Assembly: GCF_000745775.1 (NCBI RefSeq)
Contig: NZ_KN050752.1
Location: 357,074 to 421,073, forward strand
Length of the DNA stretch: 64,000 nucleotides
DNA from: Flavobacterium sp. ASV13
Lineage (GTDB): Bacteria > Bacteroidota > Bacteroidia > Flavobacteriales > Flavobacteriaceae
Direction: 5' to 3'
Shown: one piece after another, positions 41,504 through 50,099 of the stretch
How positions within the stretch are numbered: the stretch's first letter is position 1
Layout: every line of letters begins with the position of its first letter
Made by a program: the position numbers and the translations under genes
Notes under the pieces: generated by a model
Seen by the model: only the letters and a program-made list of their open reading frames with translations
The model's database searches: none
Told to the model about the DNA's origin: nothing

Positions 41504-42253
41504 TTATTTTCCTTTGTTTGCTTCGGCGATGTATTTTTCTAAAGCCATTGTCATAGAAGGAGTTTCAGGAGTTGGAGCAAGAATATCAATTCTTAAACCA
41601 TGATCTAAAGCTTCTTTTTGAGTTGTGCTTCCAAATACGGCAATTCTGGTGTTGTTTTGTTTAAAATCAGGGAAGTTTTTAAACAAAGATTTAATTCCTG
41701 TTGGACTAAAAAATGCCAAAACATCATAATAAACATCTGCCAAATCAGACAAATCACTCATTACAGTTCTGTAAAAAATAGCCTGTGCCCAATCCACTTT
41801 TAGGTTGTTTAGTGTTACAGGAGCATCCGCGTTTAACTGGTCAGATGCAGGAAGTAAAAACTTCTCGTCTTTGTACTTTTTGATTAGCGGAGATAAGTCT
41901 GCAAAATCTTTTGCTCCAACGTAAATTTTACGTTTTCTGTACACAACATACTTTTGAAGGTAAAATGCAACAGCCTCAGATTGACAAAAATATTTCAATC
42001 CTTCTGGAACTTTGTAACGCATTTCATCAGCCACTCTAAAAAAATGATCTACAGCATTTCGACTTGTTAAAATGATCGCAGTGTAATGATTAAGATCGAT
42101 TTTTTGCAATCGAATCTCTTTTGCGCTAACCCCTTCCACATGAATAAATGGTCTGAAATCAATTTTTATTTTGTGTTTTTGTTGGAGCTCAAAGTAAGGA
42201 GAATTCTCCACTTTAGGTTCAGGCTGTGACACCAAAATTGTTTTCACTTTCAT
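41504..42253 (-). CDS. hemD: Uroporphyrinogen-III synthase
   Basis: 249-aa HemD-type enzyme of haem/sirohaem synthesis that closes and isomerises the tetrapyrrole ring. Family features: KTILVSQPEP at the start, TAIILTSRNAVDHFF, LLPASDQLN, and ADVYYDVLAFFSPTGIKSLF with FGSTTQKEALDHGLR near the C-terminus. I placed the start at ATG 42253 because the upstream TTG frame overlaps DUF4271. hemD next to DUF4271 is the usual Bacteroidota arrangement. Sequence conservation in this family is low, but the order of motifs is convincing. Confidence 0.88.
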   Translation of the reverse strand: MKVKTILVSQPEPKVENSPYFELQQKHKIKIDFRPFIHVEGVSAKEIRLQKIDLNHYTAIILTSRNAVDHFFRVADEMRYKVPEGLKYFCQSEAVAFYLQKYVVYRKRKIYVGAKDFADLSPLIKKYKDEKFLLPASDQLNADAPVTLNNLKVDWAQAIFYRTVMSDLSDLADVYYDVLAFFSPTGIKSLFKNFPDFKQNNTRIAVFGSTTQKEALDHGLRIDILAPTPETPSMTMALEKYIAEANKGK

Positions 42254-42267
42254 ATTATAAACATTTT

Positions 42268-42957
42268 CTAAGCACTCCCTTTTGTTATCCAATAATAGAG
42301 AAAATAATAAGGGGCTATTTCAAGAGCGCAAAGATATAAAATAAAATAAAATAACTTGCTGATTATTGCATTTTGATACGTTTTAATTGAAATAAAATAG
42401 GAGTATATACTTATACACAGCGAAATACCTATGATTGCCAACGGAACAATGCTCGGAATATTGTCATAATAAAATAAAACCGCATTGATAGGAAGCAATA
42501 AAACGCCAATATAAGTTCGATATGTGACTTTTTGTAAGTTAAAAAGATCGACAAATTCTTCAATATTAAAGGAAGTTGCAACAATTTTTTCGACTAAATA
42601 CTTCGCCAAAATAAAATAAAGAAGGAATGTTGCAATCTGAATAAATAAAATCCAGTCGGTTTTTAATACAATTTCTGCGGCTTTTGAATTTTCTGAAAAA
42701 ATATGCATCGCCAGTTGAATAAAAAAAGCAAACGAGATAATTTGTACAAAAAATAATCCAACTGTAAAACTGCTTTTCATGTGGCTGTTATCGCGGTAGA
42801 TTTTGGCATATTTATCAGAAATAATAAGCTTACTGAATTCCGAAAATCGGGTTTCATAAGCAGATTTTGTAATTGCAACAACGGCAAAAGTCAGGACAAA
42901 TAAAGCAGTTGCCCAGTCTTTGTTTTCAATAATTCGTGGATGAAGGTGTTCAATCAT
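42268..42957 (-). CDS. DUF4271 integral membrane protein
   Basis: 229 aa with about six transmembrane segments. ENKDWATALFVLTFAVVAITKSAYETRFSEF at the N-terminus is the DUF4271 signature, and the family is almost always encoded next to hemD. The stop is 15 bp upstream of the hemD start. Function unknown; a role in haem handling is a guess from context. A TAATTTTG box lies at 42967-42974. Confidence 0.85.
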   Translation of the reverse strand: MIEHLHPRIIENKDWATALFVLTFAVVAITKSAYETRFSEFSKLIISDKYAKIYRDNSHMKSSFTVGLFFVQIISFAFFIQLAMHIFSENSKAAEIVLKTDWILFIQIATFLLYFILAKYLVEKIVATSFNIEEFVDLFNLQKVTYRTYIGVLLLPINAVLFYYDNIPSIVPLAIIGISLCISIYSYFISIKTYQNAIISKLFYFILYLCALEIAPYYFLYYWITKGSA

Positions 42958-43034
42958 AGTGTCACAAAATTAGTAATTTTTTATATCAATAGTTTTATTA
43001 TAGATTTATTATGAAGCAAATGCTATAAAAAGTT

Positions 43035-43042
43035 TACTTTTG
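43035..43042 (+). promoter_or_regulatory. -7 box TACTTTTG for the glycosyltransferase-pyrC unit
   Basis: Exact TAnnTTTG followed by GC, 23 bp before the start codon. The divergent DUF4271 gene has TAATTTTG at 42967-42974. Confidence 0.45.
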
Positions 43043-43064
43043 CGGTGAAATTACCGAGAAAAAA

Positions 43065-43790
43065 ATGAGTGATAGCATTGTCATAATTCCTACTTATAAC
43101 GAAATTGAAAACATCGAAAGTATAGTGAGAGCTGTTCTTTCGCAACATAAATCTTTTCATCTTTTAATTATTGATGATAATTCTCCAGATCATACCGCAA
43201 ATAAAGTAATTGCATTACAGGAAGAATATCCAGACAGATTATTTTTGGAAAAAAGAGCAAAAAAATCAGGTTTGGGAACGGCCTATGTTCATGGTTTTAA
43301 ATGGGCGCTAGAACGTAAATATGATTTTATTTTTGAAATGGATGCCGATTTTTCACACAACCCAAATGATCTTGAAAAATTATTTGACGCCTGTCATTTT
43401 GGAGGTGCCGATTTAGCTATTGGATCTCGTTATGTTACCGGTGTAAATGTGGTAAACTGGCCTTTAAGCCGTGTTTTGATGTCGTATTTTGCTTCGGTTT
43501 ATGTTAAGTTCATTACCGGAATGAAAATTCATGATGCTACAGCAGGTTTTGTTTGTTATAAAAGAGAGGTTTTGGAAAAAATTAATCTGAACAAAATCAA
43601 ATTTGTTGGATATGCTTTTCAAATTGAGATGAAATATCGAACTTATTGTGGTAAATTTGAGATAACTGAAGTTCCAATTATTTTTACAGACAGAACAAAA
43701 GGAGTTTCTAAAATGAGCAACGCCATTATTAAGGAAGCTATTCTCGGTGTAATTTCTCTTCGATTAAAAAAATTATTCAATACATTATAA
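43065..43790 (+). CDS. Polyprenol monophosphomannose synthase-type glycosyltransferase
   Basis: 241-aa GT2 enzyme. The N-terminal IVIIPTYNEIENIESIVRAV and LLIIDDNSPDHT are the nucleotide-sugar site, EMDADFSHNP (about 98-107) is the DXD-like metal motif, and GSRYVTGVNVVNWPLSR the acceptor region. It lacks the C-terminal membrane domain of larger DPM fusions, so it is the soluble, membrane-associated type. The product would be a polyprenyl-phosphate sugar for envelope glycosylation. It is followed by pyrC 10 bp later. Confidence 0.88.
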   Translation: MSDSIVIIPTYNEIENIESIVRAVLSQHKSFHLLIIDDNSPDHTANKVIALQEEYPDRLFLEKRAKKSGLGTAYVHGFKWALERKYDFIFEMDADFSHNPNDLEKLFDACHFGGADLAIGSRYVTGVNVVNWPLSRVLMSYFASVYVKFITGMKIHDATAGFVCYKREVLEKINLNKIKFVGYAFQIEMKYRTYCGKFEITEVPIIFTDRTKGVSKMSNAIIKEAILGVISLRLKKLFNTL

Positions 43791-43800
43791 ACAAAAGGCG

Positions 43801-45141
43801 ATGAACAGGATTTTAATAAAAAACGCTAAAATTGTAAACGAAGGATCAATTTTTGAAGGTGATGTATTGATCGAAAATGATTTGATTGTTGAGGTTTCAG
43901 ACAGCATCAGCCTTAAAACTTCAGATTGCAAAGTGATTGATGCCGAAGGGAATTATTTAATTCCTGGCGTGATTGATGATCAGGTTCACTTCAGAGAACC
44001 GGGATTAACGCACAAAGGTGATATTGAATCAGAATCAAGAGCGGCAGTTGCGGGAGGAATTACCTCTTTTATTGAACAACCAAATACAGTTCCGAATGCG
44101 GTTACTCAGGAAATATTAGAAGAAAAATACCAGATTGCGTCTCAAAAATCATTTGCGAATTACTCGTTTATGATGGGAGCAACAAATGATAATTTGGAAG
44201 AGGTTCTAAAAACAAATCCAAAAAATGTTGCAGGAATTAAGATTTTTCTAGGTTCTTCAACTGGAAATATGTTGGTTGACAGAGAAGAGACTTTGGAGAA
44301 AATTTTCTCAAGTACTCCAATGTTAATTGCGGTTCATTGCGAAGATGAAACTACAATTCAAAATAATCTAGCGAAATTTAAAGAACAATATGGAGAAGAT
44401 ATTCCGGTAACGGCGCATCACTTGATTAGAAGTGCTGAGGCTTGTTATATTTCTTCTTCAAAAGCGGTTGCTTTGGCAAAAAAGACAGGAGCAAGACTTC
44501 ATATTTTTCATCTTTCGACTGCAAAGGAAATGGAATTGTTTACGAATAAAATTCCGTTAGAAGATAAAAAAATTACGGCTGAGGTTTGTGTACACCATCT
44601 TTGGTTTACCGATGAAGATTACAAAACAAAAGGGAATTACATAAAATGGAATCCAGCTGTTAAAACTGCTGAAGATCGTGCTGAACTTTGGAAAGCTTTG
44701 AATGATGGCCGAATCGATGTTATTGCAACAGATCACGCGCCTCATACAAAAGAAGAAAAACAGCAATCGTATTTGAAAGCACCATCTGGAGGTCCGCTTG
44801 TGCAGCATGCAGTAGTTGCAATGTTTGAAGCGCATCATCAGGGAAAAATCAGCGTGGAGAAAATTGTGGAGAAAATGTGCCACAATCCGGCTAAAATTTT
44901 TAAAATTGAAAAAAGAGGTTTTATCAAAGAAGGTTATTATGCCGATTTAGTAATTGTAAATCCAAGTTTGCCTTGGAGTGTAAATTCGGATAATATTTTA
45001 TACAAATGCGGTTGGTCACCTTTTGAAAATATGGCTTTCAAATCGAGAATCACGCATACTTTTGTGAACGGAGAAATGGTTTACAACAATTTCAAAGTAA
45101 AAGATGTACGCGCCGGAAAAAGATTATTATTTGACAGATAA
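43801..45141 (+). CDS. pyrC: Dihydroorotase
   Basis: 446-aa amidohydrolase of pyrimidine synthesis (carbamoyl-aspartate to dihydroorotate). The usual HxH of the metal site reads DDQVHFREPG: the first His is Gln61 and His63 remains. Other ligands look intact: IKIFLGSS (the Lys that is carboxylated), VHCEDE, the IFHLST region and ATDHAPHTKEEK with the catalytic Asp. The Gln form seems common in Bacteroidota dihydroorotases, from memory. A catalytically weak homolog cannot be excluded, but the overall fit is good. Glycosyltransferase and DUF4296 genes flank it in one unit. Confidence 0.88.
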   Translation: MNRILIKNAKIVNEGSIFEGDVLIENDLIVEVSDSISLKTSDCKVIDAEGNYLIPGVIDDQVHFREPGLTHKGDIESESRAAVAGGITSFIEQPNTVPNAVTQEILEEKYQIASQKSFANYSFMMGATNDNLEEVLKTNPKNVAGIKIFLGSSTGNMLVDREETLEKIFSSTPMLIAVHCEDETTIQNNLAKFKEQYGEDIPVTAHHLIRSAEACYISSSKAVALAKKTGARLHIFHLSTAKEMELFTNKIPLEDKKITAEVCVHHLWFTDEDYKTKGNYIKWNPAVKTAEDRAELWKALNDGRIDVIATDHAPHTKEEKQQSYLKAPSGGPLVQHAVVAMFEAHHQGKISVEKIVEKMCHNPAKIFKIEKRGFIKEGYYADLVIVNPSLPWSVNSDNILYKCGWSPFENMAFKSRITHTFVNGEMVYNNFKVKDVRAGKRLLFDR

Positions 45142-45150
45142 AAAACGGAA

Positions 45151-45621
45151 ATGAAGAATTTTGTATTTATAATATTGGTTTTGTTTCTTTCTGTAAGCTG
45201 TAAAAAAGAGCTTGTAAAAGAGCCAAAAGGACTTATTGAGAAAGGAAAAATGGTTGATATTATGTATGATTTGTCTCTTTTGGAAGCAATCAAATATCAA
45301 AATCCGCTTTCATTAGATTCGGTTGAATCAGATCCGAAGAAATTTATTTTTAAAAAATATAAAGTAGATAGTCTACAGTTTGCTCAAAGCAATATTTATT
45401 ACGCAGCAGATTATGAAACGTATAAAGACATGTTTGATGAATTGGGCAAGCGATTGGCTGTTCAGGAAAGAGCAACAGATTCACTTCTTAAAATAGAAGA
45501 GAAAAAAGCGGCAAAAGCAGCAAAAAAGAAAGCAGTTGAAAAACCTAAAGATTCTATAAAAAGCGCATCAAACCCTGCAAATGTTAATCCTAACAGCAGA
45601 GAAAAGCTTTTAGATCGATAA
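45151..45621 (+). CDS. DUF4296 lipoprotein
   Basis: 156 aa with lipobox SVSC (Cys17). The DUF4296 domain follows (LIEKGKMVDIMYDLSLLEAI, FKKYKVDSLQFAQSNIYYA) and the protein ends in a Lys/Ala/Pro-rich tail. The family is Bacteroidota-specific and usually follows pyrC, as here (9-bp gap). Function unknown; probably a periplasmic-side lipoprotein. The stop abuts the convergent epimerase gene with no spacer. Confidence 0.85.
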   Translation: MKNFVFIILVLFLSVSCKKELVKEPKGLIEKGKMVDIMYDLSLLEAIKYQNPLSLDSVESDPKKFIFKKYKVDSLQFAQSNIYYAADYETYKDMFDELGKRLAVQERATDSLLKIEEKKAAKAAKKKAVEKPKDSIKSASNPANVNPNSREKLLDR

Positions 45622-46623
45622 TTAAAGTTTTGAAACATCTATAATGTACTCCTGTACATCTTGAAAAACCGTTCCTAGAGCGGTTTTTATTTTTTGGTTA
45701 GAATACAAATCTTTAGTGTACGAAGATTTTGCTGTTGCTTTAGTAAGACGTCTTTTTTGAAAAAACAAAGTAGAAAACACACCATCTGCCATCCAAAGGA
45801 AATTCATTAAAAACGGTTTTGCGTGAATATGTGGTTTTTTGACTTTTAAAGCTGTAGCAATCGTATCGAGAATATCTTTAAAAACTACATTTTCGGCAAT
45901 TAAAGTGAAGCGTTCATTTTTGATGTTGCTTTTCATTAGCTGATACGCGATTTTGACAACGTCGTCAACGGTTATGAAACCTGTGCTTCCTAGCGTGTAA
46001 AACGGAAGTCCGTTTCTAACTTTTACATATAATTCGGCACTTCCTTGTTGTGCGTCTTTCGTTTTCGGAATTGGACCTAAAATCACACCCGGATTTACAA
46101 TTACAATATCCAAACCTTCCTGAACAGCGCGCCAAACTTCCATTTCGGCTCCATATTTAGAAATAGCATAATCGCTGTGTGGTTTTTCAGGATTCCAATC
46201 GGTTTCTTCAGTGATTTCTTTTTCATGAGAAGCCAAATCTCCTAAAGCAGCAATGGAACTTACAAAACAGAATTTTTTTATTCCGCGGGCAATTGAAAAA
46301 TTGACCATATTGGCAGTTCCTTCAATATTAGTTTTTCGAAGTGCATCTTCATCTTTTGGATCAAATGAAATTAAAGCTGCGCAGTGGTAAACATAATCGA
46401 TATTTTCAAAAGCAATTTCCAGAGAAGGAACATCTAAAATATCGGCTTCAAGCCATTCTATTTTTTCAAATAAATTACTTTTTTGGTAAAGTTCAAAAAC
46501 CGATTTTGTTTTTTGAATACCGCTTTGATTGCGGTAAATAGCCCTAACATTTTCTCCATTTTCAAGTAAATGAAGTAATAAATGTGAGCCTACTAAACCT
46601 GTTCCTCCTGTTACTAATACCAT
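45622..46623 (-). CDS. NAD-dependent epimerase/dehydratase family protein
   Basis: 333-aa extended SDR. The Rossmann motif VTGGTGLVGSHLLLHLL starts the protein; the catalytic pair is in YAISKYGAEMEVWR (YxxxK); FVSSIAALGD supplies the Ser. Relatives include dihydroflavonol-4-reductase-like and 3-beta-HSD-like enzymes, so the substrate is open. It is convergent with DUF4296 at zero distance. Confidence 0.88.
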   Translation of the reverse strand: MVLVTGGTGLVGSHLLLHLLENGENVRAIYRNQSGIQKTKSVFELYQKSNLFEKIEWLEADILDVPSLEIAFENIDYVYHCAALISFDPKDEDALRKTNIEGTANMVNFSIARGIKKFCFVSSIAALGDLASHEKEITEETDWNPEKPHSDYAISKYGAEMEVWRAVQEGLDIVIVNPGVILGPIPKTKDAQQGSAELYVKVRNGLPFYTLGSTGFITVDDVVKIAYQLMKSNIKNERFTLIAENVVFKDILDTIATALKVKKPHIHAKPFLMNFLWMADGVFSTLFFQKRRLTKATAKSSYTKDLYSNQKIKTALGTVFQDVQEYIIDVSKL

Positions 46624-46654
46624 TTTGTAAAGATAAGTTTTTGTTGTAAAGTGG

Positions 46655-46686
46655 CAAAGAGGCAGAGGTTCAAAGTTGCAAAGGTT
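46655..46686. repeat. 8-nt period array (CAAAGAGG type)
   Basis: CAAAGAGG, CAGAGGTT, CAAAGTTG, CAAAGGTT in exact 8-nt register, upstream of the epimerase gene. Confidence 0.75.
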
Positions 46687-46695
46687 TTTTTGAAT

Positions 46696-46759
46696 TTTGC
46701 CACAAAGGCGCTAAGACGCAAAGTTTTTATAATCGTTGAGTTTTAGCGCCTTTGCGGCA
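46696..46759. repeat. 18-bp imperfect inverted repeat (TTGCCACAAAGGCGCTAA)
   Basis: TTGCCACAAAGGCGCTAA on the left pairs with TTAGCGCCTTTGCGGCAA on the right (one mismatch). It lies just after the outer-membrane protein stop. Confidence 0.8.
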
Positions 46760-46765
46760 AGAGTT

Positions 46766-47998
46766 TTACAAAATGGTATATGTAAACAATAGGTCTATAG
46801 TGCTATAATCAGTTTTGAAAACTGTATATTCACGGAGAAGATTCTTTTTTAAATTAGCTCTTACTTCTGCACTGAGCTTGTTTTTGTAATTGTATCCAAG
46901 TCCTAATGCAAAATTGTTTTCACTTTTGCTTTCTAAATTGATAAGAGAGCTTTTTAAAGTGAATTTTCCAGAAAGATTAAGAACATAGGCTGCATTGATA
47001 AATATTTTTGAATTGTCGTTTAAAAAAAGATAGTGGCGTAAACCTATTGGCATCTGTAAATTAGTGTATTCAACTTCTGATGGATGTTGAATTGTTTGTC
47101 CATTGTTAATGCTTGTTATTATGCCATATTCTTGACTGTCTTCATATTTTTGGTAAGTTAGATTCATAAAAATGCTCCATTTGTTCTTGTTGACTGGAAG
47201 GATATATTCACCTTCGATTCCAAATTTTGGAGAAATTTTGTTGTCATATTTTGCGTTTGTATATCCAGATGGTTGAGAGCTGTTGATACTTAGTGACTGA
47301 GAACTTATTCCAGCCATTATTTTGAGTAAGTATATACTTTTAGTTTCGTTGCTTGAATTTTGTTTTACAGTATTTGCATCAAGATAATTGTACTTTATAA
47401 AGTATTTAACTAGCTGTTCTTTTTTGTATTCAAGTTTTTTAATTTCATTTAATGTCGTTGTCTCGCTTTTTGCATTGTTGTAAAGTTGCTGTTTGTAAAA
47501 AGTGTTTACATCAGTAGTTTTTCCGCCATTATCATTAACAATAAAATATTCTTTATAGACTAGTTGTTCAAGTGGTCTTTCTTTTGTTTCATAAAAAAAT
47601 CGCATCATATCTCCATTTACGTATTGATATAATGTAGCATCGCCTTTTATTAAAACTTTCAGAAATACAGTGTCGTCTTTCCAAATTGGATTTTTATTTG
47701 TTGACAAATTGTCTAATTTGTTGCTTGATTCATCAATTTTTACGCTTGCTCTTTTGTAGGTCACATTGTTTTCAATCCCAAACTCCGTGATGCTTTTTAT
47801 TGTTTCTGTTTTAGAATCACTATCGTTAAGATTGATTTTGTATTTGAAATCAATAGGGTTGTTGTACCAATCGATGTTTTTTATGAAACATTCAGTTTTT
47901 GTTCCGTCGTTAGAAATAAAATACCCTTTTTCAAAAGAAATTTGAGCATTAATTGCAGAGAAATAAAGGAATAATGTAAGGAGTAAAATTTTTTTCAT
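46766..47998 (-). CDS. Predicted outer-membrane beta-barrel protein
   Basis: 410 aa with a Sec signal (near NAQ, residue 19). The N-terminal domain has FISNDGTKTECFIKNIDWYNNPIDFKYK, a motif seen in many Bacteroidota proteins of unknown role. The C-terminal 200 residues alternate strands typical of PorT/OmpW-like barrels (IEGEYILPVNKNKWSIFMNLTYQKYE, LGYNYKNKLSAEVRANLK). The family is sometimes mis-named a tRNA modification GTPase, but there is no GTPase motif. Monocistronic. Confidence 0.7.
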   Translation of the reverse strand: MKKILLLTLFLYFSAINAQISFEKGYFISNDGTKTECFIKNIDWYNNPIDFKYKINLNDSDSKTETIKSITEFGIENNVTYKRASVKIDESSNKLDNLSTNKNPIWKDDTVFLKVLIKGDATLYQYVNGDMMRFFYETKERPLEQLVYKEYFIVNDNGGKTTDVNTFYKQQLYNNAKSETTTLNEIKKLEYKKEQLVKYFIKYNYLDANTVKQNSSNETKSIYLLKIMAGISSQSLSINSSQPSGYTNAKYDNKISPKFGIEGEYILPVNKNKWSIFMNLTYQKYEDSQEYGIITSINNGQTIQHPSEVEYTNLQMPIGLRHYLFLNDNSKIFINAAYVLNLSGKFTLKSSLINLESKSENNFALGLGYNYKNKLSAEVRANLKKNLLREYTVFKTDYSTIDLLFTYTIL

Positions 47999-48142
47999 GT
48001 TAGTAATTTAGGTTGCCGAAAGTATATAAAATAATTTAGGCTTTTTTACGGTTTCCCGCATTTTTGTTTATGGGTTTAAAGTTCTTTAGGATTATTGCTA
48101 AAATCTATTTTTAGAATTGTTTTTTTGATATTGTCGTTGCTT

Positions 48143-48174
48143 TTTGATATTGCCATTGCCATTGATTATATTTG
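48143..48174 (+). promoter_or_regulatory. tyrS promoter TTTG-N20-TATATTTG
   Basis: TTTG at 48143-48146 and TATATTTG at 48167-48174, 20 nt apart. The start would be only about 17 bp after the -7 box, which rules out the TTG frame beginning at 48144. Confidence 0.65.
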
Positions 48175-48191
48175 CGCAAAATATTATAAAA

Positions 48192-49487
48192 ATGAAGAAT
48201 CTAGTTGAAGAATTAAAATGGCGCGGTTTGTACCATGATAGCATGCCAGGAACGGAAGAACAATTGCTAAAAGAGGTAACATCGGCTTATATTGGTTTTG
48301 ATCCAACGGCAGATTCGCTGCATATTGGTAGCATGGTTCAGATTATTTTATTGGTTCATTTAAAGAATTTTGGTCATCAGCCAGTTGCTCTTGTGGGTGG
48401 CGCGACCGGAATGATTGGTGATCCATCTGGAAAATCTGACGAAAGAAATCTGTTGAACGAAGAAACTTTGGCTAAAAATGTTGCCGGAATCAAAAGTGTT
48501 CTATCTCGCTTCTTAGACTTTAATTCAAACGAACCAAATGGTCCAATTATGGTAAACAACTATGACTGGATGAAGGAATTCTCGTTTATTGATTTTGCAC
48601 GTGAAGTTGGAAAACGAATCACTGTAAATTACATGATGGCGAAGGACTCGGTTAAAAAAAGAATTAACGGAGAAGGTGAAGGAATGTCTTTCACAGAATT
48701 TACATATCAATTAATTCAGGGATACGATTTTTATCATTTATATAAAAACAATAACTGCCTTTTGCAAATGGGAGGTTCTGACCAATGGGGAAATATCACC
48801 ACAGGTACAGAATTGGTTCGTAGAATGGGTGGAGAAAATGCAAAAGCTTTTGCCTTGACAACTCCATTAATTACAAAAGCAGACGGATCTAAATTTGGAA
48901 AATCGGAAGGTGGAAATGTTTGGCTTGACGCCGATAAAACTTCGGTTTATAAATTTTACCAGTTTTGGGTAAATGCTACAGATGCAGATGCTGAAAAATA
49001 TATTAAAATCTTTACTTTCTTGGATAAAGAAACTATTGATGCTTTAATTGCTGAACATCAAGCGGCTCCACATTTAAGAGTTTTGCAGAAGAAATTAGCA
49101 GAAGAAATTACAATTTTTGTTCATAGCAAAGAAGAGTTGGAAAAAGCAATTCAAGCTTCAAATATCTTGTTCGGAAATTCAACTGCTGAAGATTTGAAAA
49201 AATTGGATGAAAAGACTTTTTTGGAAGTTTTCGACGGCGTTCCGCAAGCGGAAATCGCAAAAGCAGATTTAGAAAATGGATTAGATATTATTACTGTTTT
49301 AAACGAAAAAACAGGTTTCTTTAAATCAAACGGAGAAGCGAGAAGAGCTTTAACTGCAAATTCTATTTCGGTAAACAGAGAAAAAATCAAAGAAGATTTT
49401 GTTTTGACAGCAAATGATTTAATTAATAATCAGTTTGTGTTATTGCAAAGTGGAAAGAAAAATTATTTTGTGATTAGAACTGTTTAA
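48192..49487 (+). CDS. tyrS: Tyrosyl-tRNA synthetase
   Basis: 431-aa class Ic synthetase. The HIGH-type block is FDPTADSLHIGSMVQ, the tyrosine pocket LIQGYDFYHLY and LLQMGGSDQWGNIT, and the KMSKS-type loop SKFGKSEGG. A C-terminal S4-type domain is at the end (RRALTANSISVNREKIKEDF). I chose ATG 48192 because the promoter overlaps the longer frame. It is followed by a gap with a remnant of a LuxE-like gene. Confidence 0.96.
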   Translation: MKNLVEELKWRGLYHDSMPGTEEQLLKEVTSAYIGFDPTADSLHIGSMVQIILLVHLKNFGHQPVALVGGATGMIGDPSGKSDERNLLNEETLAKNVAGIKSVLSRFLDFNSNEPNGPIMVNNYDWMKEFSFIDFAREVGKRITVNYMMAKDSVKKRINGEGEGMSFTEFTYQLIQGYDFYHLYKNNNCLLQMGGSDQWGNITTGTELVRRMGGENAKAFALTTPLITKADGSKFGKSEGGNVWLDADKTSVYKFYQFWVNATDADAEKYIKIFTFLDKETIDALIAEHQAAPHLRVLQKKLAEEITIFVHSKEELEKAIQASNILFGNSTAEDLKKLDEKTFLEVFDGVPQAEIAKADLENGLDIITVLNEKTGFFKSNGEARRALTANSISVNREKIKEDFVLTANDLINNQFVLLQSGKKNYFVIRTV

Positions 49488-49573
49488 ATTTTGTTTAACT
49501 GTTTAATCGGTTAATTGTTTAATCGATTTTTAAATAGACAGTTAAACAATTAAACAAATCAACGTTAAACATA

Positions 49574-49620
49574 TCATCAAAATGTCCCAATAGCTTGAAA
49601 AAGTTGTTGGGATTTTTTGT
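49574..49620 (-). pseudogene. Remnant of a LuxE-like gene 3' end
   Basis: On the minus strand this segment translates as PNNFFKLLGHFDD, matching PNNSFEVLGRFDN near the C-terminus of the LuxE-like protein encoded at 50100-51080. At DNA level the match runs about 38 nt, and the flanks also match (TTAAACAATTAAACAAATCAACG compared with the spacer after 50063), with about 40 nt deleted. It looks like a leftover end of a duplicated or displaced gene. Confidence 0.55.
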
Positions 49621-49691
49621 TTTGTATGAAATTGAAATCGAATGTTTTTTTTAGTAAGTTTATTCTCTAACCAAAAACTATTAACCTAATT

Positions 49692-50039
49692 ATGATTGGA
49701 TTTTTATTTATTTATTGGATTTGGAAAGCATTTGTTGATTTGGCCGAAAAAAATGAAAAGAACAAATGGCTCTATTTTTTTATTGGAATTGTGTCGTATT
49801 ATGGAGGAACAATTATTTCTGGATTTGTTTTAGGAATTGTCTTGGCTATTCTTGATGATCCGAGTGCTGTAGATGAAGCTTCTGTAAATCCGGGATGGAA
49901 TTTGCTTTTTATAGTTTGTGGCGTTTTAGCCTGTTATGGAATATATAAACTTTTAGAATACAGAGGTGAAAAAGAAAGAGAATTGTTAAAAGAAGACAGT
50001 ATAGATAATATTGGAATCGAGAATGATAATCAAGGTTAA
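49692..50039 (+). CDS. 115-aa membrane protein between two LuxE-like gene ends
   Basis: Two transmembrane segments (about 1-12 and 25-49), a third near 68-86, then a charged tail (KLLEYRGEKERELLKEDSIDN). No family is recognised. It lies between a remnant (49574-49620) and the true end of the LuxE-like gene (50100), so it may have arrived in a duplication or insertion event. Called coding because of its plausible topology. Confidence 0.55.
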   Translation: MIGFLFIYWIWKAFVDLAEKNEKNKWLYFFIGIVSYYGGTIISGFVLGIVLAILDDPSAVDEASVNPGWNLLFIVCGVLACYGIYKLLEYRGEKERELLKEDSIDNIGIENDNQG

Positions 50040-50099
50040 TAAATATTCTGCTTTAGATTTTTTCGGTTAAACGAATAAACAAATCAACGATTAAACATT

